DNA of 11,118 nt, taken from an uncultured Prevotella sp. (lineage in GTDB: Bacteria > Bacteroidota > Bacteroidia > Bacteroidales > Bacteroidaceae). The position numbers and the translations under genes were made by a program. Under the pieces are notes generated by a model that was not told where the DNA came from, ran no database searches, and saw nothing but the letters and a program-made list of their open reading frames with translations. The DNA is taken from NCBI GenBank assembly GCA_900550635.1, contig URSZ01000081.1:1-11118 (forward strand). Reading direction: 5' to 3'. Every line of letters begins with the position of its first letter. Position 1 is the stretch's first letter. Positions 6,331 through 11,118 of the stretch are shown here, piece by piece.

Positions 6331-7797
6331 TTATTTGGCGAAGCGGTCGCGCATGAGCCAGCGCAGCGCGTTGTAGACGAGGTAATTTTGTGTTGCGTCG
6401 GTGAAAATCCTGCGTCCGTGCCCCATGTTGAGGTAAACCATGTTGTAATCGGTGTTTGTCCACACCACGGGGAAGTCGCCGTCTTCCACAGTGTCTTTGA
6501 ACCCTATGGGATAGTTTTCGGGCGAAAGCGAAACGAGCACGCGTATGTTCTTGCGCTCGCGCGGGCTGGGACGCCACTGGTACCACTCGTTTTCGGGCGA
6601 TATGAACGACGGCGGCATTCCTTTCGTCACCGGATGAGCCGGGTCGTCAATCGTGAGCTTTGCGGGCAGGGGCGGCCAGTTGTTGCGGTGGAACACGCCG
6701 CCTCCCAGGAAGTCGGTAAACCACGGCCATCCCGTCGAAGCGTCGTTGTAGGCGGCTGCGTGGAATCCCATCCATGCCCCGCCGTTTTCCATGTACCGGC
6801 GGAAGGCTGCGCGCTGGGCTTCGGTGTGCCCCGGGTTGTCGTTAACGGATACTACCACGTGGTATGTGCGCAACTTCTCGTCGTTCAGGTCGTCGGCATT
6901 GTTCGTTGTGTCAACCACAAAGCCGTCGCCTATGGTCATGTCGCGGAAAAACCTCACGGCGTCGGCCGCAAACTCGCGGTGGGCAGGTTCAACGCCGTCG
7001 TTCACGTGTATGAGCATTCGGAAGCGCGGAAACCAGTTGCCCGGTCCCGAGGCCCAGAGTATGGCGTTGCCGAACATGGTGGTGAAGTCTTTGCTGCGGA
7101 GCAGTTCGGCGTGATGTCCCATGATGAAGTACACGTTGCGCGCCTTTACCTTTTCGTTTGTCCATACGGCCGGGTGGTCGCCCATTCTCACGTCCGACGC
7201 GGGCGAGTAGCTCGCCTCGTCAACGTGCGCCAGTACCTTTACTCCCGGGCGCGGGCTGCGGTTGAATGTGTACCACTCTTCGCGTGGCAGCGTGAACGAG
7301 CGGCTCACGCCTTTCATAACCGGGTGTCGCGGCTGTTCCACCTCGATTTTTCCCGAAGCAGTTTCGGCTATGTAGTTTTTGAAGCGTATGCCGCCCATGA
7401 AGTCCGAGAACCATTGCCACATGGGGAAGCCGTCGAAGTCGCCCAAAAGCGTAGCGTGGTGAAATCCCACCCATCCAATCGTTCCGTCGAAGATAGCCTG
7501 TTCAAAGGCCGCTTTGGCCTTGTCGGGCCAGTTGTACGGCGGGTAGTCGAGCTGTATGAACACTTTGAAGCGGGCGAGGAATGCGCTGTCGATGTCGCGC
7601 GGGCTGTTGATTTCCTCGTAAGTGAAATTGTTTTCCTGCGAAAAGCCGTCGAGCCATTCGAGCGCGGCTGCGGTGAAGCTCTCGTGCTGGCCTCCCCTCT
7701 CGGTTAGTACCAGCGCACGGAACGACGGTTCGGCGGCGCTCAGGCCTGTAAGCGGCAGCAGCAGTGCAAGCGCAATTGCGGTAAGGAACTGTTTCAT
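6331..7797 (-). CDS. Secreted protein with two tandem ThuA-like domains
   Basis: Starting at ATG 7797, the 488-residue product has a clear signal peptide (M-K-Q-F, hydrophobic run, cleavage near S-A-A-E at 20-23). The frame is open to an ATG at 7836, but that start would put 13 polar residues before the signal peptide, so I reject it. Two copies of a ThuA-like domain (PF06283 family, class-I glutamine-amidotransferase-like fold) follow. In the first, W-V-G-F-H-H (109-114), H-P-V-M-K-G (158-163), E-E-W-Y (173-176), V-W-T-N (211-214) and G-H-H (227-229) mark the fold. In the second, W-M-G-F-H-A (342-347), H-P-V-T-K-G (388-393), N-E-W-Y (403-406), V-W-T-N (445-448) and G-H-G (459-461) repeat the order. 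ThuA was named from trehalose/disaccharide utilisation in rhizobia, where it acts with a dehydrogenase in sugar oxidation, and no such partner is seen here. The exact reaction is unknown. The signal peptide and downstream GH18 gene suggest work on sugars in the periplasm. Confidence 0.85.
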   Translation of the reverse strand: MKQFLTAIALALLLPLTGLSAAEPSFRALVLTERGGQHESFTAAALEWLDGFSQENNFTYEEINSPRDIDSAFLARFKVFIQLDYPPYNWPDKAKAAFEQAIFDGTIGWVGFHHATLLGDFDGFPMWQWFSDFMGGIRFKNYIAETASGKIEVEQPRHPVMKGVSRSFTLPREEWYTFNRSPRPGVKVLAHVDEASYSPASDVRMGDHPAVWTNEKVKARNVYFIMGHHAELLRSKDFTTMFGNAILWASGPGNWFPRFRMLIHVNDGVEPAHREFAADAVRFFRDMTIGDGFVVDTTNNADDLNDEKLRTYHVVVSVNDNPGHTEAQRAAFRRYMENGGAWMGFHAAAYNDASTGWPWFTDFLGGGVFHRNNWPPLPAKLTIDDPAHPVTKGMPPSFISPENEWYQWRPSPRERKNIRVLVSLSPENYPIGFKDTVEDGDFPVVWTNTDYNMVYLNMGHGRRIFTDATQNYLVYNALRWLMRDRFAK

Positions 7798-7868
7798 GGC
7801 AGTAGTAGTCAGGTTGCTGTATTTAATCAAAACCATGCGCGCGATACCCTGTTATGGTGATAAAAGGC

Positions 7869-7876
7869 TACCTTTG
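7869..7876 (+). promoter_or_regulatory. -7 box of the promoter for the flavodoxin-ferredoxin gene
   Basis: TACCTTTG matches TAnnTTTG. Transcription would start near 7883, 16 bases before ATG 7899. No clear TTTG lies about 20 bases upstream. This box supports 7899 as the start, because the in-frame ATGs at 7854 and 7881 fall at or before the predicted transcript start. Confidence 0.5.
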
Positions 7877-7890
7877 CAACATGTATAATA

Positions 7891-7898
7891 CAAAGATA
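7891..7898 (-). promoter_or_regulatory. Possible -7 box of the promoter for the ThuA/GH18 operon
   Basis: On the minus strand these bases read TATCTTTG, a full match to TAnnTTTG. The start of transcription would be near 7884, leaving a leader of about 86 bases before ATG 7797. No matching -33 TTTG is seen at the right spacing, so this is a tentative call. It faces the plus-strand box at 7869-7876 across about 14 bases. Confidence 0.4.
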
Positions 7899-8702
7899 AT
7901 GAAAACTTTTCTTATTACATTTTCGCCCACGGGAACTTCCCGCAAAGTAGGCGAGGCAATAGCCCGGGGCATAGACCCGGAGTGTATTGTGTACGATTAT
8001 ATGAAAGGCCGCGGCGCGATAACCGTCCCCGCCGGGGCGGTGGCGGTGGTCTCCGTGCCGGTGTATGGCGGCCATGTGGCTCCGCCGGCTTCAGAGTGGA
8101 TTAAGAACATAAGCGGCGAGGGAGCAATGGCGGTTGCCACAGTTGTTTATGGCAACCGCGACTACGAAAACGCGCTTGTGGAACTTGGCGACATGCTCCG
8201 CGCCCGTGGTTTTCGCATAGCGGGAGGGGCAACTTTTGTGGGCGAACATTCGTACAGCACCGCACGCTTCCCTATTGCTGCCGGCAGACCCGATTGCTGC
8301 GATCTGGAGCAAGCCCTACGGTTCGGTGCGGCCTTAAAGGAAAAGATGTTGCGGGGGAGTGTGGATGATATAGACTTGTCTGCCATTGTGCATACGGAAA
8401 ATCCTGCCGCAGCGACGGCCAGGTTTTACGAAGGAGTGATGAAAATCAGAAGCAGCGGCACTGTGCCGCGCACGCCTGTGGTGGACGAGGCCGGGTGTGT
8501 GCACTGCGGGCGGTGTGTTGCCGTGTGTCCCATGGGCGCTATCACCGAAGGGAATGAGTGTCATACCGACGCCGGCAGATGTATCGACTGCTGCGCCTGC
8601 GTAAAGGCATGCGCCACCGGGGCACGCACCTACGATACGCCGTTCGCTCCGTTGCTGTCGGAGTGTTTTGGCGAGCAGAAGCCAAACCATACAATCCTTT
8701 AA
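7899..8702 (+). CDS. EFR1-type flavodoxin fused to a 2x[4Fe-4S] ferredoxin
   Basis: The 267-residue product (from ATG 7899) joins two redox modules. Residues 1-160 are a flavodoxin-like fold: M-K-T-F-L-I-T-F-S-P-T-G-T-S-R-K-V puts the FMN phosphate loop at 9-14, and V-V-Y-G-N-R-D-Y (82-89) matches the second flavin loop. Residues about 195-245 are a bacterial ferredoxin with two complete cysteine sets, C200-C203-C206-C210-P and C228-C231-C234-C238. Each should bind one [4Fe-4S] cluster. Such EFR1-family proteins are cytoplasmic electron carriers common in anaerobes; their partners are mostly unknown. No signal peptide is visible. The frame is open to ATG 7854, but the -7 box at 7869-7876 and the family-like M-K-T-F-L-I start favour 7899. 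The gene is divergent from the ThuA/GH18 operon and ends toward repeat copy 2. Confidence 0.88.
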   Translation: MKTFLITFSPTGTSRKVGEAIARGIDPECIVYDYMKGRGAITVPAGAVAVVSVPVYGGHVAPPASEWIKNISGEGAMAVATVVYGNRDYENALVELGDMLRARGFRIAGGATFVGEHSYSTARFPIAAGRPDCCDLEQALRFGAALKEKMLRGSVDDIDLSAIVHTENPAAATARFYEGVMKIRSSGTVPRTPVVDEAGCVHCGRCVAVCPMGAITEGNECHTDAGRCIDCCACVKACATGARTYDTPFAPLLSECFGEQKPNHTIL

Positions 8703-8752
8703 TGGCAAGCGTGCTGCTTGTGCCCGGAAAGGATATGCGGATACGGACAATA

Positions 8753-8935
8753 GGCGACGCGAAACCCGGGCCGTAAAACGGCGGATTTTGGTGCGGAAAA
8801 TTGAAAACTGGTTTTCAGTGCTTAAAACCCACATGGGAGCAAAGAAAAAATACAAGGCACATAATTCAAAATATGTCTGACATATTTTAAAATATCTCAG
8901 ACATATTTTTTGCCCTCTGAAAACCGGTTGGAAAA
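8753..8935 (-). repeat. Intergenic repeat, copy 2 (inverted relative to copy 1)
   Basis: The reverse complement of this stretch matches 4991-5174 from end to end. On the plus strand it starts with GGCGACGC and a small hairpin GCCGT/ACGGC (8770-8782). It continues through a TGAAAAC-TG-GTTTTCA hairpin (8802-8817) and the shared segment CCCACATGGGAGCAAAG, then the AT-rich palindrome at 8869-8908. The hairpin at 8770-8782, followed by GGATTTTGG, sits 67 bases after the flavodoxin-ferredoxin stop and could act as a weak terminator for that gene. No coding capacity or mobile-element enzyme is present. Confidence 0.85.
8869..8908. repeat. 40-base near-perfect AT-rich palindrome inside repeat copy 2
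   Basis: Arms AAATATGTCTGA (8869-8880) and TCAGACATATTT (8897-8908) are perfect complements. The centre, CATATTTTAAAATATC, is itself palindromic except for one C/C pair, so 19 of 20 positions pair. The equivalent in copy 1 (5019-5058) keeps the outer arms but has a decayed centre (GATATTTTGAAATAGG). Conserved arms with a changing centre suggest that the outer arms carry the function, either as an RNA hairpin or as a protein-binding site. Confidence 0.8.
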
Positions 8936-9107
8936 CCGCCCCGAAAATGCAGACAAATACAGGCGTGCAGCGGAACAACCGATACGCACGTCAAAAAAAT
9001 ACATGAATCTGCCGGAATCAGTGCCGTTATTATAGTTCGTCCCTACGTGGGGAACGGCCTGCGCGTAGGTAATCGGAAAGCACATTAAACGGCGCGGCAT
9101 TAACACA

Positions 9108-9146
9108 ACCAACCCCGAAAGTTAAACAAAAACTTTCGGGGTTGGT
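9108..9146 (-). terminator. Terminator of the GtaA-like gene
   Basis: A perfect 16-bp stem (9108-9123 with 9131-9146) surrounds a seven-base A-rich loop (AAACAAA). It lies about 45 bases beyond the stop codon at 9192-9194, in the direction of minus-strand transcription. The tract after the stem on the minus strand (TGTGTTAATG) is only modestly T-rich, but the stem is long and GC-containing. It could also stop plus-strand read-through. Confidence 0.7.
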
Positions 9147-9191
9147 ATTATTGCCCGTATGGCTTATTTGCCGATACTCTACTGTGCTGTT

Positions 9192-11118
9192 TTATTTGTT
9201 GGCGTTGTTTTCGGCCAGCTCGCGGTCCATAAGTACCTTCATCCAGTGTCCGCCTATTACGGAACGTGCGCGGAAGCTCTGCCACGTAGCGTCGTCTGTG
9301 TTGTACCAGTCGCTGATGGGCACGCGGGTCGGCGTTTCGTCCACGTACTTGTAAAGCGGGTCGAGGAACTGTTGGAAAGTCTTTTGGTCGTCAGCCATTG
9401 CAGCCGTCCACATTATCCAGTCGCTCTTGGTGTATTTTTTGCGGCAGTCGAGCGGCAGGCCGTACTTCTCCTGCTTGGTTAGGTAGTAGGCAATTTCTTT
9501 TTGCATTACTTCCTTGGGGAAGATGTTGGTGTTCCACATCTTGTCCCAAACCATGTTGTACTTCTGGCTCCAGGTGTCGGGGCGGTCGAAGGCCAGGCGG
9601 TAGTGGTCGCCGTCGCGTGCCATCTCTTCCCATTTCTTTGCCATTTCGCTTGCTTTGGCAAGATATTTCTCGGCTACGTCGTCTTTGCCCATTATGCGTG
9701 CTATCTCGCTGTATGCTGCGATACCCATTATGGCTTTAACCGAAAGGTTTGCGTTGTGTGCCCAGTGGCCTGCAAAGTCGTCGGTGCAAAGCTGGTTTTC
9801 GGGGTCTTGTCCGTTTTCTACGAGGTAGTCAACCCATGTTGTAAGTATGTCCCAGTAGGGTTTTGCATATTCGGCGTTCCCGTCGGTGCGGCAAATTTCA
9901 GCCAGTAGGGTGAGTATGTTTCCGCTTTCTTCGAGCGGCATGTCACCGCCGTAAACCTGTCCGTTTGCAATGGGATAAGTACCCATGTCGTGGGCAGCGA
10001 AAGGCTTGGTCCAGCGGCCCGACGCGCTGTATTCGAGAATGCTCGTCATCATGGCCTTTACAAGTTCCGGATTGTAGAGGAAGAACAAAGGTGCCGAGGG
10101 GTATGTGAGGTCAACGGTGTTGATACAGCCGTTGCTGTTGTTTTCTTTCGAGAAGAAGAGCAGGTGTCCTTCGGAGTCTTCAAACAGTTTGTGGGCCGAA
10201 ATAACGTGGCGGTATGAAGCGGCGCAAAGTTCGGCATATTTCTTTCCACCCGAGTTGAAAGCGTCGTCGTAAATTCTCTTGTCGAGCACACGGCAGCGCT
10301 GCATGATGTTGTCGTATCCGCGTAGCAGTTTGCCGAAAGCGTCGTAAATGGTAACTTGTCCGTTGTGCGCCCAGTAGCCTTTGTAGAGCTTATACAGATA
10401 TTCGAGCGAATAAACGTCGTCGTAGCCAATCATCGTGAAGCTTTGCTTTCCGCTCTTGCCTACCGTTCCAAGGTCGTGCGAGTAGGCCAGTGCCGGCATG
10501 TCGACAACCTTGCGGGTTATCATAGTGTCTTTTGTTTCGGGAAGTTTTCCGCTCTCTGCGAACGATTTTTTCACTTCGTCGAGGTTGCCAAGGCTAACTT
10601 CTTTTCCGTTTTCGTTAGCAGCTGCCAGGTAAACATATCCCCAGTCCTGGCAAATAAGGTCGCCTTTCTTTGCGCAGATAGGTTGCTCGATTGTTCCCGC
10701 TTTTACGTAGTTGATACCGTTGCGTGATACGTAGTTCGCAACCGTAGGCTGGCCGGCGTCGTTGGTAGCGAGCTCGGGTGTTGTTTGCAGCATGAGTTGT
10801 ACGTCATGTTCCTTGCTGTCGAGCGATGTAACCTTGTAGGACACATAGTTTATGGGCGTTGAGAGCAGGTCGAGGTCGTCGATAAGCTGTGGCGCGGTGA
10901 ATACGAGTTCGAGTTGCACGGGGCCGCATTCGAACGTGTAATAGCTCGATGTTGCCATAACGTTCACGCTCTTTTGTACTGCTTCGGTTTCAAAACCGAA
11001 CGATTTGGCCGGCAGATAGGAGATACTGAAGTCTACGAACGAGCCTCCAACGGTGTTATGCCCGTGTGCGGCAATAACATTGCGCCCTTTGCGTAGTTTT
11101 GCCACCTGCTCGGGAGTG
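9192..11118 (-). CDS. GtaA/glutaminase-A-like protein (DUF4965/DUF1793 group), 5' partial
   Basis: The frame is open through the right edge: codons T-P-E-Q precede the GTG at 11105, so that GTG is not the start. About 641 C-terminal residues are visible. The first part (K-L-R-K-G-R-N-V-I-A-A-H, N-T-V-G-G) is the end of a beta-sandwich domain. A DUF5127-like segment follows (V-Q-L-E-L-V-F-T-A-P, Y-V-S-Y-K-V-T-S-L-D, L-M-L-Q-T-T-P-E-L). The long C-terminal half is helical, with the H-D-M-G-T-Y-P-I-A-N-G motif, A-H-N-A-N-L-S-V-K-A-I-M-G-I and a final S-V-I-G-G-H-W. This order is characteristic of the GtaA family, a six-hairpin (alpha/alpha-barrel) fold. Fungal members are described as secreted glutaminases. 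Bacteroidota homologues are often near glycan genes, and a glycosidase role is possible but unproven. The missing N-terminus prevents a localisation call. A terminator hairpin follows the stop. Confidence 0.82.
   Translation of the reverse strand, partial: TPEQVAKLRKGRNVIAAHGHNTVGGSFVDFSISYLPAKSFGFETEAVQKSVNVMATSSYYTFECGPVQLELVFTAPQLIDDLDLLSTPINYVSYKVTSLDSKEHDVQLMLQTTPELATNDAGQPTVANYVSRNGINYVKAGTIEQPICAKKGDLICQDWGYVYLAAANENGKEVSLGNLDEVKKSFAESGKLPETKDTMITRKVVDMPALAYSHDLGTVGKSGKQSFTMIGYDDVYSLEYLYKLYKGYWAHNGQVTIYDAFGKLLRGYDNIMQRCRVLDKRIYDDAFNSGGKKYAELCAASYRHVISAHKLFEDSEGHLLFFSKENNSNGCINTVDLTYPSAPLFFLYNPELVKAMMTSILEYSASGRWTKPFAAHDMGTYPIANGQVYGGDMPLEESGNILTLLAEICRTDGNAEYAKPYWDILTTWVDYLVENGQDPENQLCTDDFAGHWAHNANLSVKAIMGIAAYSEIARIMGKDDVAEKYLAKASEMAKKWEEMARDGDHYRLAFDRPDTWSQKYNMVWDKMWNTNIFPKEVMQKEIAYYLTKQEKYGLPLDCRKKYTKSDWIMWTAAMADDQKTFQQFLDPLYKYVDETPTRVPISDWYNTDDATWQSFRARSVIGGHWMKVLMDRELAENNANK

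Larger units (their letters stand above)
8703..9191. other. Convergent intergenic region, 489 bases: repeat copy 2 and terminator
   Basis: No gene is credible here. The region contains repeat copy 2 (8753-8935) and a strong hairpin at 9108-9146. At 8936-9107 I see only a weak inverted repeat, CCTACG (9042-9047) with CGTAGG (9064-9069), within a near-palindrome GTCCCTACGTGGGGAAC. Genes on both sides end toward this gap. Confidence 0.7.

Noticed and set aside
6307..7707. 466-codon open frame on the plus strand opposite the ThuA-domain gene
   Set aside because: It lies fully antisense to a gene with two clear ThuA-like domains and a signal peptide. Its translation is V/H/R-rich without recognisable motifs. 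Long antisense frames are common opposite genes with GC-rich third codon positions.
7798..7836. Upstream ATG at 7836 as the start of the ThuA-domain protein
   Set aside because: It would place 13 residues in front of a standard signal peptide that begins with M-K-Q-F at 7797.
7854..7898. Upstream ATGs at 7854 and 7881 as starts of the flavodoxin-ferredoxin protein
   Set aside because: The predicted transcript start from the TACCTTTG box is near 7883, after both, and the flavodoxin fold begins at M-K-T-F-L-I (7899).
4991..8935. Composite transposon explanation for the two inverted repeats
   Set aside because: No transposase, integrase or target-site duplication is visible in or around the repeats, and the enclosed genes are ordinary metabolic genes.
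1..11118. CRISPR array, rRNA or a complete polysaccharide utilisation locus
   Set aside because: No regularly spaced direct repeats, no rRNA sequence and no SusC/SusD-like genes were found.

Overview
The window looks like a piece of a Bacteroidales (Bacteroidota) chromosome, probably from a gut or other host-associated species. Three things support this. Several -7 boxes match the Bacteroidota pattern TAnnTTTG. The genes lack strong Shine-Dalgarno sequences. The gene content is typical: a relaxed-lipobox lipoprotein, secreted glycan-active enzymes, a Nim-type flavoprotein, an EFR1-type flavodoxin-ferredoxin and a GtaA-like protein. I cannot name the genus.

Layout. 1-212 is the 3' end of an AI-2E/PerM-family membrane transporter. 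It is followed by an intact tRNA-Lys(TTT) at 283-358 with its own promoter and a strong terminator. 510-3527 encodes a large lipoprotein of the DUF6067/GH123_N-like glycoside hydrolase group. 19 bases behind it lies a Nim-type pyridoxamine-phosphate-oxidase-fold protein (3547-4062). 4204-4865 is a HEPN/MNT toxin-antitoxin pair in an AT-richer patch. The HEPN reading frame is broken by an in-frame TAA near its N-terminus, while the MNT nucleotidyltransferase is intact. The minus strand from 7797 to 5284 carries a likely two-gene operon: a secreted protein with two tandem ThuA-like domains, then a secreted GH18 chitinase-type enzyme. Divergent from it, 7899-8702 encodes a flavodoxin fused to a two-[4Fe-4S] ferredoxin. 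On the minus strand, 11118-9192 is the C-terminal part of a glutaminase-A (GtaA)-like six-hairpin protein that runs out of the window.

The least expected structure is intergenic. A repeat of about 183 bp occurs twice in opposite orientations (4991-5174 and 8753-8935). Hand alignment gives about 87% identity. Each copy sits between convergent gene ends and contains an AT-rich palindrome of about 40 bases. Together the two copies bracket the ThuA/GH18/flavodoxin block.

The GH, ThuA, GH18 and GtaA-like genes suggest breakdown of complex or amino-sugar-containing glycans outside the cytoplasm. No SusC/SusD pair or dedicated regulator is visible, so this is not a recognisable complete polysaccharide utilisation locus. 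I see no clearly new system. The points most worth checking are the broken HEPN toxin, the inverted repeat family and the tandem ThuA protein paired with GH18.
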